Below are positions 1-8,165 of a stretch of DNA of 64,000 nt, piece after piece. The stretch lies in contig CP001673.1 in assembly GCA_000023725.1 (NCBI GenBank), positions 1,374,342-1,438,341 on the forward strand, read 5' to 3'. Numbering within the stretch: position 1 is the first letter of the stretch; each line of letters opens with the position of its first letter. The translations under genes and the position numbers were made by a program. This DNA is from Flavobacteriaceae bacterium 3519-10. Lineage in GTDB: Bacteria; Bacteroidota; Bacteroidia; Flavobacteriales; Weeksellaceae. The notes below the pieces were generated by a model. The model did no database searches. It was not told the origin of the DNA and worked only from the letters and a program-made list of their open reading frames with translations.

Positions 1-1
1 A

Positions 2-157
2 GTGCTGCTGGGTCTGCAGATGTTTGGCGTCATGGGGTTGGTTTTCGGTCCGGTATTGCTGTCGATGCCCGGCATCCTGTACCGGATTTTCGAGATGGAA
101 AGAAGCTTTAAAGTTCAGCACGAACATGAAGAAGCGCAGGCCGAAACCGAATCGTAA
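2..157 (+). CDS. AI-2E family transporter (PerM-like), C-terminal end only
   Basis: An open frame enters from the left edge and ends at the TAA at 155-157, leaving the last 51 residues. It shows a hydrophobic segment with the string GVMGLVFGPVLLSMPGILYR followed by a charged tail. The G-x-x-G-L-x-F-G-P pattern before the final hydrophobic run is typical of the last transmembrane helix of the AI-2E/PerM permease family, which are inner membrane proteins of mostly unclear substrate. The N-terminus lies outside the window, so the family call rests on this tail alone. The next gene starts 76 bases downstream on the same strand. Confidence 0.6.
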   Translation: MLLGLQMFGVMGLVFGPVLLSMPGILYRIFEMERSFKVQHEHEEAQAETES

Positions 158-233
158 AACCGAAAAGCATCATTTTTCTATGTAACATTTTTTAAGTTGT
201 TTTGACCCATTCAGGAAATAATAAACCAAAAAC

Positions 234-1016
234 ATGAACAATCACGAAATCGACTACAGAATCCACGGCGAAGAAATGCAGTGTGTGGAAATAGAACTGG
301 ATCCCAACGAAAGCGTAATTTCCGAACCCGGAAGTTTTATGATGATGACAGACGGCATACAGATGCAGACGATGTTTGGGGACGGTAACGAAAAGGGTTT
401 TATGGGCAAACTGCTGTCAGCCGGCAAACGGGTCCTCACCGGCGAAAACCTATTTATGACGGCTTTCACCAACATCTCAAACCAGAAAAGACAGGTTTCG
501 TTTGCAGCTCCGTATTCCGGAAAAATAATTCCGCTGGACCTGTCTGAACTTGACGGCAAAGTGATCTGCCAGAAAGATTCTTTCCTGTGTGCAGCGAAAG
601 GCGTAGCGGTGGATGTGGAATTTCAGCGCAAGCTCGGCACCGGACTATTTGGCGGCGAAGGTTTCATTATGCAGAAACTTGAAGGCGACGGAATGACGTT
701 CGTCCACAGCGGCGGACATGTAATTGAAAAGCAGCTTCAGCCAGGAGAAATTCTCAAAATCGACACCGGTTGTATTGTCGCGTTCACCAAAGATGTAGAT
801 TACGATATTCAGTTTGTAGGCGGTATAAAAAATACCATTTTCGGCGGCGAAGGCCTGTTTTTTGCGCAGCTTAGAGGTCCCGGAAAAGTCTGGATTCAGA
901 CATTGCCGATTGCCAGACTTGCGGCCAGAATTCTGCAGTTCGGAACCACGAAAAAAGGCGAAGAAGGCAGTTTACTTGGAGGTTTAGGAAGAATAATTGA
1001 CGGAGACGGTTTTTAA
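234..1016 (+). CDS. AIM24 / TIGR00266 family protein
   Basis: This 260-residue protein has no signal peptide or membrane segment. It carries the repeated glycine-rich strands of the AIM24 fold: EPGSFMMMTDGIQMQT near residues 30-45, GGEGFIMQKLEGDG near 140-153 and GGEGLFFAQLRGPG near 203-216. The family (TIGR00266) forms a trypsin-inhibitor-like beta barrel and is widespread in bacteria; its biochemical role is not established. The gene stands alone, followed by an intrinsic terminator. The family call is firm; no function is claimed. Confidence 0.85.
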   Translation: MNNHEIDYRIHGEEMQCVEIELDPNESVISEPGSFMMMTDGIQMQTMFGDGNEKGFMGKLLSAGKRVLTGENLFMTAFTNISNQKRQVSFAAPYSGKIIPLDLSELDGKVICQKDSFLCAAKGVAVDVEFQRKLGTGLFGGEGFIMQKLEGDGMTFVHSGGHVIEKQLQPGEILKIDTGCIVAFTKDVDYDIQFVGGIKNTIFGGEGLFFAQLRGPGKVWIQTLPIARLAARILQFGTTKKGEEGSLLGGLGRIIDGDGF

Positions 1017-1041
1017 TTAAATCTTACAATCAATAATACAA

Positions 1042-1068
1042 AAGCGCATCCATGATGTGCTTTTTTGT
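1042..1068 (+). terminator. Intrinsic terminator after the AIM24-family gene
   Basis: The stem AAGCGCATC / GATGTGCTT (one G-T pair) with a three-base loop is followed directly by a run of T. It begins about 25 bases after the stop codon at 1016. Confidence 0.75.
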
Positions 1069-1149
1069 TTTGCGGCGAACCAACACAAAACTGCAGCTTA
1101 TGAGGCCAAATAATTTTCCACAAAATTTTAAATATGAACTTACTTTCGC

Positions 1150-1157
1150 TATTTTTG
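1150..1157 (+). promoter_or_regulatory. parE promoter -7 box
   Basis: TATTTTTG is an exact match to the Bacteroidota -7 consensus TAnnTTTG, 37 bases before the parE ATG. I see no clear TTG at the -33 position. Confidence 0.55.
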
Positions 1158-1194
1158 TAGAATACTGCTTTTCCTAAAGCTTTGCGCAAATAAT

Positions 1195-3078
1195 ATGACC
1201 GAACAGAACATCGTAAACTATTCCGAAGACAACATCCGCACCCTCGATTGGCAGGAGCATATCCGCATCCGGCCGGGAATGTATATTGGTAAACTCGGCG
1301 ACGGCTCCTCAGCTGACGACGGGATCTACATCTTACTCAAAGAAATCATCGATAACTCGATTGATGAATTTGTGATGAAATCCGGTAAGAGGATCGAGAT
1401 CAAAATCGATGAAGGCAAAGCCACGATCCGCGATTTTGGCCGTGGAATTCCGTTGGGGAAAGTGGTGGACGCTGTTTCGAAGATGAATACCGGCGGAAAA
1501 TACGATTCCAAAGCGTTCAAGAAATCTGTGGGTTTGAATGGGGTAGGTTCAAAAGCCGTAAATGCGCTTTCAGAATATTTCCGCGTAAAATCTGTTCGCG
1601 AAGGCAAAACAAAGATTGCAGAATTCTCAAAAGGCCTCATTACCCGGGATTTTCCTGAAGCCGATACCAGCGACCGCAACGGAACTGAAATTACCTTCAT
1701 ACCGGATTCAACCATTTTTACGCATTTCAAATTCCGGAAGGAATACATCGAGAAAATGCTTAAGAATTACTGCTACCTCAATCCGGGCCTGAAAATTATT
1801 TTTAACGGTGAAACCTTCTTCTCTGAAAACGGACTCAAAGACCTTTTGCAGGAAGAAATTGAGGGCGAAATCATCTATCCGGTTGTACATCTGAAAGATG
1901 AAGATATCGAGGTTGCGATCACGCATTCCGATAAATCGCAGTCTGAAACTTACTTTTCTTTCGTCAACGGCCAGAATACAACCCAGGGCGGAACTCACCT
2001 TAACGCCTTTCGCGAGGCGTATGTGAAAACCATCCGCGAATATTTCAACAAAAACTTTGAAGCGGCCGACATCAGAAAGTCGATTATCGCTGCGGTTGCT
2101 ATTAAAGTGATCGAACCGGTTTTCGAGTCGCAGACTAAAACAAAGTTAGGTTCTAATGAAATGGAGCCCGGCAAAGAAACAGTACGAACATTTATCACCA
2201 ATTTCTTAAAAAATAAACTCGATAATTTCCTTCACCAAAACCAGGAAATCGCCGAGGCCATCCACCGTAAAATTATTATTTCTGAACGCGAGCGAAAGGA
2301 ACTTTCAGGCATCCAGAAACTCGCGCGCGAAAGAGCCAAAAAAGTCTCACTTCACAACAAAAAACTGCGCGACTGCCGCCACCATTACAACGACCAAAAG
2401 GCTTTGCGCAAAAGTGAAACAATGATCTTCATCACCGAGGGGGATTCGGCATCGGGTTCAATTACCAAATCGCGCGATGTTGAAACCCAGGCCGTATTTT
2501 CGCTTAAAGGAAAGCCGCTGAACTGCTACGGATTAACCAAACGCGTGGTGTACGAAAATGAAGAATTCAATTTGCTTCAGGCCGCGCTGAATATTGAAGA
2601 TTCGCTTGAAGATTTGAGATATAACCACGTAATTATCGCCACCGACGCCGATGTGGACGGGATGCACATCCGCTTGCTGATGATTACTTTTTTCCTTCAG
2701 TTCTTCCCCGACCTGATCAAGAACGGACACCTGTACATTCTGCAGACGCCGCTGTTCAGGGTGCGAAACAAAAAAGAGACGCGCTACTGCTACTCGGAAC
2801 CCGAAAGGCTTAAAGCACTGAATGAACTCGGAAAAAACCCTGAAATAACACGGTTTAAAGGGCTTGGTGAAATTTCCCCGGACGAGTTTAAACATTTCAT
2901 CGGGAAAGACATCCGCCTCGAGCCGGTTGTGCTTGGAAAAGATCAGACAATCGACCAGCTACTGGAGTTTTATATGGGAAAAAACACCCCGGACAGGCAA
3001 TTGTTTATCCTCGAAAACCTTGTGGTGGAAGACCCCGAAATCGATAAAAAAGAGGCGTTGGTAGATGTGGAAGTATAA
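1195..3078 (+). CDS. parE: DNA topoisomerase IV subunit B (ATPase subunit)
   Basis: The 627-residue type IIA topoisomerase B subunit binds and hydrolyses ATP to drive strand passage during chromosome decatenation. The GHKL ATPase shows Glu50 and Asn54 in [14 protein letters not shown] near 72-76 and the ATP-lid glycines [14 protein letters not shown] near 113-126. The TOPRIM domain shows EGDSASGS at 415-422 and DADVDG at 484-489, and RFKGLGE follows at 553-559. parC follows 138 bases downstream, which favours topoisomerase IV over gyrase. The length suits the short ParE type. The start is the first ATG after a -7 box. Confidence 0.93.
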   Translation: MTEQNIVNYSEDNIRTLDWQEHIRIRPGMYIGKLGDGSSADDGIYILLKEIIDNSIDEFVMKSGKRIEIKIDEGKATIRDFGRGIPLGKVVDAVSKMNTGGKYDSKAFKKSVGLNGVGSKAVNALSEYFRVKSVREGKTKIAEFSKGLITRDFPEADTSDRNGTEITFIPDSTIFTHFKFRKEYIEKMLKNYCYLNPGLKIIFNGETFFSENGLKDLLQEEIEGEIIYPVVHLKDEDIEVAITHSDKSQSETYFSFVNGQNTTQGGTHLNAFREAYVKTIREYFNKNFEAADIRKSIIAAVAIKVIEPVFESQTKTKLGSNEMEPGKETVRTFITNFLKNKLDNFLHQNQEIAEAIHRKIIISERERKELSGIQKLARERAKKVSLHNKKLRDCRHHYNDQKALRKSETMIFITEGDSASGSITKSRDVETQAVFSLKGKPLNCYGLTKRVVYENEEFNLLQAALNIEDSLEDLRYNHVIIATDADVDGMHIRLLMITFFLQFFPDLIKNGHLYILQTPLFRVRNKKETRYCYSEPERLKALNELGKNPEITRFKGLGEISPDEFKHFIGKDIRLEPVVLGKDQTIDQLLEFYMGKNTPDRQLFILENLVVEDPEIDKKEALVDVEV

Positions 3079-3216
3079 GCGCGTATGTTTAAGCACTACA
3101 CAGGGAATTCTCGAAAATACAATATATTTTAACTCAGAAAAAGTAGTGCGGGCCCTCAAATTCCCGCTGCTTAAAGTGATACAAACAAACCAAGAAAACA
3201 GAGAGACCAGGAGTTG

Positions 3217-5820
3217 ATGGAAGAGCAAGAAAATCACCACGAAGAATCACTTAAAAAAGTTTCCGGCCTTTATAAAGACTGGTTTTTAGATTATGCCTCA
3301 TACGTAATCCTCGACAGGGCTATTCCGTCCATTTTTGATGGGTTCAAGCCTGTACAGCGCCGGATTATGCACTCGATGCGTGAACTGGAAGACGGCCGCT
3401 ACAACAAGGTGGCGAATCTCGTTGGAAACACGATGAAATATCACCCGCACGGTGATGCATCCATTACCGACGCGATGGTTCAGATCGGCCAGAAAGAACT
3501 GCTGATCGACATGCAGGGAAACTGGGGAAATATATACACCGGCGATTCTGCCGCGGCTGCGCGTTATATTGAGGCACGGCTCACTCCATTTGCGCTTGAA
3601 GTGGTTTTCAATCCTAAAACGACGCACTGGGTGAAGTCGTATGACGGCCGGAACAACGAGCCGATCGATCTTCCGGTGAAATTCCCGCTGCTTTTAGCAT
3701 CGGGTGTAGAAGGGATTGGAGTAGGGCTTTCAACCAAGATAATGCCTCATAATTTCAATGAACTCATCAACGCTTCAATCGCGCATTTAAAGAATAAAAG
3801 CTTCGAACTTTACCCGGATTTTCTCACCGGCGGTATGCTGGATGTATCCAACTATAACGACGGTGAGCGTGGCGGAAGGATCCGAACGAGGGCAAGGATC
3901 ATTCAGAAAGAAAAAAACACACTGTGCATTACCGAGCTTCCGTTTGGGAAAAATACCGGCGACTTAATCGATTCCATCATCAAAGCCAATGAAAAAGGGA
4001 AGATTAAGATTAAAAAAATTGAAGACAACACCTCGGATAAGGTAGAGATTAACATCCATCTTAACAGCGATGTCTCTCCCGATAAGACGATTGATGCCCT
4101 TTATGCATTTACCGACTGTGAAATCCCTATTTCGCCAAACGCGTGTGTAATTGTTGGCAACAGGCCCGAATTTCTTACCGTTTCCGAAATCCTGCGGCGC
4201 AACACCGATCATACCGTTTCGTTGCTTAAAAAAGAGCTCGAAATAGAACTTCATGAACTTCAGGAGAAATGGCATTTTGCGAGTCTTGAGAAGATCTTCA
4301 TCGAGAACGAAATCTATCAGGAAATTAAAGGCAAATCTTCCAAAGAAGAAGTGTATACGGCAGTGGATAAAGGGCTCAAACCTTTCACCGGAAATCTTCT
4401 GCGAGCTGTAACCACAGACGATATCATCAAATTAACCGAACTTCCGTTTATGCGGATTTCGCGTTACGACCAGGATAAAGCCATTGAAAATCTATTGGCT
4501 CTTGAAGCAAAAATAGAGCAGGTGAAATATCACCTAGACAATCTTGTTGCGTACGCGATTGATTATTTCACAGGCATCCAGAAAAAATTCGGCAAAGGCA
4601 AAGAGCGTAAAACCGAACTCAGGATTTTCGATACGATTGACGCGACCAAAGTGGCCGTTGCCAACGAGAAATTTTATGCCAACTTTGAGGAAGGCTTCAT
4701 CGGAACTTCACTTAAAAAAGACCAGTATCTATTCGACTGTTCGGATATCGACGACATTATTACCTTCCAGAAAGACGGTACGATGAAGGTGGTGAAAGTG
4801 GAACCTAAAACATTCATCGGTAAAAATATTGAGCATGTTGCGGTCTGGAAAAAGAACGACAAACGCACCGTTTATAACATGATTTACCGCGAAGGCAAAG
4901 AAGGCCCGTACTACATGAAACGTTTCTCGGTAACCGGCGTTACGCGGAATACCGACTATAAACTGGCTTCAGACAGCAAAGGATCAGAAATGCTGTACTT
5001 TTCGGCCAATCCAAATGGCGAAGCCGAACTGGTGACCGTATTGCTGAAATCCAACGCGCGCATCAGAAAAAATAAAATTGAGATCGATTTTTCTGAAATT
5101 GGGATTAAAGGCCGGGATTCGAAAGGTAATCTTGTTACCAAATATCCTGTGAAAAAAGTGGATTTGAAGGAAGAAGGGCATTCTACCCTGGCTCCGCGCA
5201 AGATCTGGTTTGATGATACCGTTCGCCGTCTCAACGCAGATGCCCGGGGCACTTTACTCGGAACTTTTAAAGGCGACGATAAAATTCTTACAGTCAATGC
5301 ACAGGGCGATGCCAAACTGATCTCGTTTGACCTGATGAACCGTTTCGAGGATGAATATTTAGTGCTTGAAAAATGGAAACCCGAACAGCCCATAACCACA
5401 ATTTATTACGACGGAGAAAAGCAGATGTATTTTATAAAGCGCTTCCTGCTTGAAAACACGCCGAATGTTCAGCATTTCCTGCCCACCGAACATCCAAAAT
5501 CGTTTATTGAACAGGTGATTGTGGCGAACGGTTCCACAGCCGAAATTGTTTTTGCCAAAGACAAAGACAAGACTAAAGACCCTGAAACCATCAATATTGA
5601 TGAATTCATTTCGGTGAAAGGCATCAAGGCGATCGGAAACCAGCTCACACGCAGCAAGGTGAAAACCATCAATATCACGGTTCCTGAGCCCGAGGAAATT
5701 AATCCAGGCTTTGATGTGGTGGAAACAACCGAAGGACACATAAGTTTTATTGATGAAGATGTGAAGGACGGCGATTTCCCGGATGAGGGCACCATCGGAA
5801 GTTTATTTGATGAAGAATAA
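3217..5820 (+). CDS. parC: DNA topoisomerase IV subunit A
   Basis: The DNA cleavage and rejoining partner of ParE is 867 residues from this ATG. The winged-helix core starts with ASYVILDRAIPSIFDGFKPV. The catalytic tyrosine is Tyr117 in AAARYIEARL, with the conserved HPHGD before it (near 76-80). The C-terminal half, from about residue 500, holds the variable pinwheel-like repeats and ends in an acidic tail. An in-frame TTG lies one codon upstream, and I prefer the ATG. An AGGAG stretch sits too close to either start to act as a normal ribosome binding site. Probably co-transcribed with parE. Confidence 0.92.
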   Translation: MEEQENHHEESLKKVSGLYKDWFLDYASYVILDRAIPSIFDGFKPVQRRIMHSMRELEDGRYNKVANLVGNTMKYHPHGDASITDAMVQIGQKELLIDMQGNWGNIYTGDSAAAARYIEARLTPFALEVVFNPKTTHWVKSYDGRNNEPIDLPVKFPLLLASGVEGIGVGLSTKIMPHNFNELINASIAHLKNKSFELYPDFLTGGMLDVSNYNDGERGGRIRTRARIIQKEKNTLCITELPFGKNTGDLIDSIIKANEKGKIKIKKIEDNTSDKVEINIHLNSDVSPDKTIDALYAFTDCEIPISPNACVIVGNRPEFLTVSEILRRNTDHTVSLLKKELEIELHELQEKWHFASLEKIFIENEIYQEIKGKSSKEEVYTAVDKGLKPFTGNLLRAVTTDDIIKLTELPFMRISRYDQDKAIENLLALEAKIEQVKYHLDNLVAYAIDYFTGIQKKFGKGKERKTELRIFDTIDATKVAVANEKFYANFEEGFIGTSLKKDQYLFDCSDIDDIITFQKDGTMKVVKVEPKTFIGKNIEHVAVWKKNDKRTVYNMIYREGKEGPYYMKRFSVTGVTRNTDYKLASDSKGSEMLYFSANPNGEAELVTVLLKSNARIRKNKIEIDFSEIGIKGRDSKGNLVTKYPVKKVDLKEEGHSTLAPRKIWFDDTVRRLNADARGTLLGTFKGDDKILTVNAQGDAKLISFDLMNRFEDEYLVLEKWKPEQPITTIYYDGEKQMYFIKRFLLENTPNVQHFLPTEHPKSFIEQVIVANGSTAEIVFAKDKDKTKDPETINIDEFISVKGIKAIGNQLTRSKVKTINITVPEPEEINPGFDVVETTEGHISFIDEDVKDGDFPDEGTIGSLFDEE

Positions 5821-5835
5821 CTTTCAACAAATTCA

Positions 5836-5868
5836 AAAAAAAGGACGCTGCATGAGCGTCCTTTTTTG
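5836..5868. terminator. Bidirectional terminator between parC and the M28 peptidase gene
   Basis: The perfect stem GGACGCT / AGCGTCC with a five-base loop is flanked by an A tract on the left and a T tract on the right. It can therefore end both converging transcripts (stops at 5820 and 5871). Confidence 0.85.
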
Positions 5869-5870
5869 TA

Positions 5871-8096
5871 TTAAAATTTAACGGTAAGTGTTATCGGTTT
5901 CCCGTCCCTGATTACGGTTACGGGCATTTCGTCGCCGGAATTTACTTTGGAGAGACAGTCCATATACGAATAGACTTCTTTCACTTCGCAGGTTCCGATC
6001 CTGGTTAAAATATCGCCGGCCAGAATTCCTGCGTTGGCAGCGGGCCTGTTCTCGGAGACGCCATCAATATGCAGTCCGTCTGTGGTGTCGGCGTAGCTCG
6101 GCATGATGCCCAGCGTTACTTTGTACTGTGGTACTTCTTTACTCATTGTGTTTTTGGTTTTTGTAAATGGAATATCAGTTGTTTTTGAAAGTTCGTTAGC
6201 AAGATTAAACACATAATTTGTGATGATTTTCAAAGCCGGGAAATTAATCTTATCGGTGTCGTCGCTGGGTTTGTGATAATCTTCGTGCGTTCCGGTGAAC
6301 AAAAATAAGACCGGAATATCCTTGAGGTAAAAACTTGTATGGTCCGACGGCCCTACACCGGAACTGTCGACAGCAAGATTAAAACCCGCCGGCTTGTATT
6401 TTCTAATCAGTTCACCGAAGATGGGCGAAGTTCCCACGCCGCCAACCGTAAGGTCTTTGTCTTTATTCAGGCGTCCTATCATATCCAGATTAATCATCGT
6501 AACGACGTTCGGGTACTTGATTTTAACGCTTTCAGCGAATTTTTTCGAACCGATTAATCCGTCTTCCTCACCTGAAAACAGTGCGAAAATATAATTTGCT
6601 TGCTCTTTTGTACCGTTCTGGCTGAATATCCGCGCGAGTTCAAGGACCGCTGCAACTCCCGATGCGTTATCATCGGCACCGTTGTGGATCTGCCCGCCAC
6701 TGTTTGCAAGCGTGGAGTTATGATGTTCATTAAGTCCTAAATGATCGTAATGAGCGCCTATAACAACCGTTTTGCCCGCTTTGTTATCGAGATAGCCAAT
6801 TACGTTTCTGCCATCGATTTTAGCTGAGGAATCCGCTGCATGCGGATTAAGTTTTAAATCATAACTAAAGTTCTGAACGTAACCGTTGCCTTCCAAAGGT
6901 TTAAGTTTAAGTTGCCTGAATGCGTTCGCGATATATTCTGCAGCTTTTTTCTCACCGTCACTGCCTGCGAGCCTGCCCTTTAAATCGTCGGATGCGAGGT
7001 AACTTACGGATCTTTGCAGATTCTCCTCAGAAACCGTTTGTTTGGCATCTGACTCAACCCAATCCGCGACGAATACATTGGTTTCATGCGCTTTTCCGGC
7101 TTGCCTGTTGCTCGAGAAAACGAGTTGTTTTCCGTCGGGTGAGAACATTGGAAATGCGTTAAATTCGCTTTCATATGTGATCTGCGTAAGATTTCTTCCG
7201 TCCGTATCAATTGAATAAATCTGAAAGTCGTAGCCGCGTGTAGAATGATGGTTGGACGAAAAAACGATCTTCCTGTCCGACGGATGGAAATATGGCGACC
7301 AGTTTGCTTTGCCCAGATTTGTGACCTGTTTTAAATCGCTGCCGTCAACATTCATCGTGTAAATCTCCATATTTGTTGGCGCAACAAGATTTTCGCCGAG
7401 CAGTTCCCTGTATTCTTTCACCTCTTTTTCGGAGGTAGGCCGCGAAGAGCGGAACACCAGTTTTTTAGAATCGTGCGAGAAAAATGCGCCGCCATCGTAA
7501 CCGAGTCCTGTGGTGAGCTGCTTGAGGTTTTTACCGTCAATATCCATGCGCCAAAGCTCTAAATCGCCACTTCGCATCGAGGTGAACACAATATACTTTC
7601 CGTCCGGCGATACTACGGCTTCCGCGTCATAACCCGGCGAATCTGTAAGCTTACGCGTAATTTTGCCGTTAAGATCCGCGATGTAAATATCGAATTCCTC
7701 ATAAACCGGCCACAGATATTTTCCGTCTGTGCGCGGTTTCGGCTTCTCCGGACAAGCTTTGCTGGCTTCGTGTGTGGAGGCATACAGAATGTGTTTTCCG
7801 TCCGGCATGAAAAAAGAGCAGGTGGTGCGTCCGTCGCCGGTGGAAATAAGTTTAAGGTCGCCAACCGATGTGTCTTTTTTGGTTAAATCTAAGAGATAAA
7901 TCTGGTCGCACTGCGCGCCAATTTCCGGGTTAGTGACTTGCAGCGTTAGTTTTTTGCTGTCTGGCGAGAAGTAGGCTTCCGCATTATCGCCGCCAAAGGT
8001 GAGTTTCCGGATATTCCTGAGATTGTTTTCCTGCGCCGAAAGCCCAACAAAAATACCCAGCAATGCGATTGCAGAAACAGTGCGTGATTTATTCAT
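5871..8096 (-). CDS. Secreted beta-propeller / M28 aminopeptidase / PDZ protein
   Basis: This 741-residue exported protein starts with a signal peptide (residues 1-21). Residues about 27-345 carry repeated PD40/TolB-like propeller motifs such as SPDGKYIVFTS and SPDGKQLVFSSN. Residues about 355-640 form an M28 zinc peptidase: His449 in GAHYDHLGL, Asp475 in HNGADDNASG, Glu510/Glu511 in SGEED, Asp538 in NLDMIGR and His586 in SDHTSFY. Residues about 655-741 look like a PDZ domain. All expected metal and catalytic residues are present. It probably trims peptides in the periplasm or at the surface. A near-match promoter box, TACCTTTA (8124-8131, minus strand), precedes it. Substrate unknown. Confidence 0.88.
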   Translation of the reverse strand: MNKSRTVSAIALLGIFVGLSAQENNLRNIRKLTFGGDNAEAYFSPDSKKLTLQVTNPEIGAQCDQIYLLDLTKKDTSVGDLKLISTGDGRTTCSFFMPDGKHILYASTHEASKACPEKPKPRTDGKYLWPVYEEFDIYIADLNGKITRKLTDSPGYDAEAVVSPDGKYIVFTSMRSGDLELWRMDIDGKNLKQLTTGLGYDGGAFFSHDSKKLVFRSSRPTSEKEVKEYRELLGENLVAPTNMEIYTMNVDGSDLKQVTNLGKANWSPYFHPSDRKIVFSSNHHSTRGYDFQIYSIDTDGRNLTQITYESEFNAFPMFSPDGKQLVFSSNRQAGKAHETNVFVADWVESDAKQTVSEENLQRSVSYLASDDLKGRLAGSDGEKKAAEYIANAFRQLKLKPLEGNGYVQNFSYDLKLNPHAADSSAKIDGRNVIGYLDNKAGKTVVIGAHYDHLGLNEHHNSTLANSGGQIHNGADDNASGVAAVLELARIFSQNGTKEQANYIFALFSGEEDGLIGSKKFAESVKIKYPNVVTMINLDMIGRLNKDKDLTVGGVGTSPIFGELIRKYKPAGFNLAVDSSGVGPSDHTSFYLKDIPVLFLFTGTHEDYHKPSDDTDKINFPALKIITNYVFNLANELSKTTDIPFTKTKNTMSKEVPQYKVTLGIMPSYADTTDGLHIDGVSENRPAANAGILAGDILTRIGTCEVKEVYSYMDCLSKVNSGDEMPVTVIRDGKPITLTVKF

Positions 8097-8130
8097 AAGC
8101 TGAAACTTAATTTCTTTATGAATTAAAGGT

Positions 8131-8162
8131 AATAAAAAACCGCAGACAAAATCTGCGGTTTT
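8131..8162 (-). terminator. Terminator of the BamA/TamA-like gene
   Basis: The stem AACCGCAGA / TCTGCGGTT with a five-base loop is followed on the minus strand by a T tract. It starts 4 bases past the stop of the gene at 8166-10727. Confidence 0.8.
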
Positions 8163-8165
8163 AGA

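Noticed and set aside
4956-5399. 147-codon minus-strand frame inside parC, and other long frames opposite parE, atpD, the RND gene and kdsA
   Set aside because: They lie wholly within strongly conserved genes on the other strand and their translations show no recognisable family.
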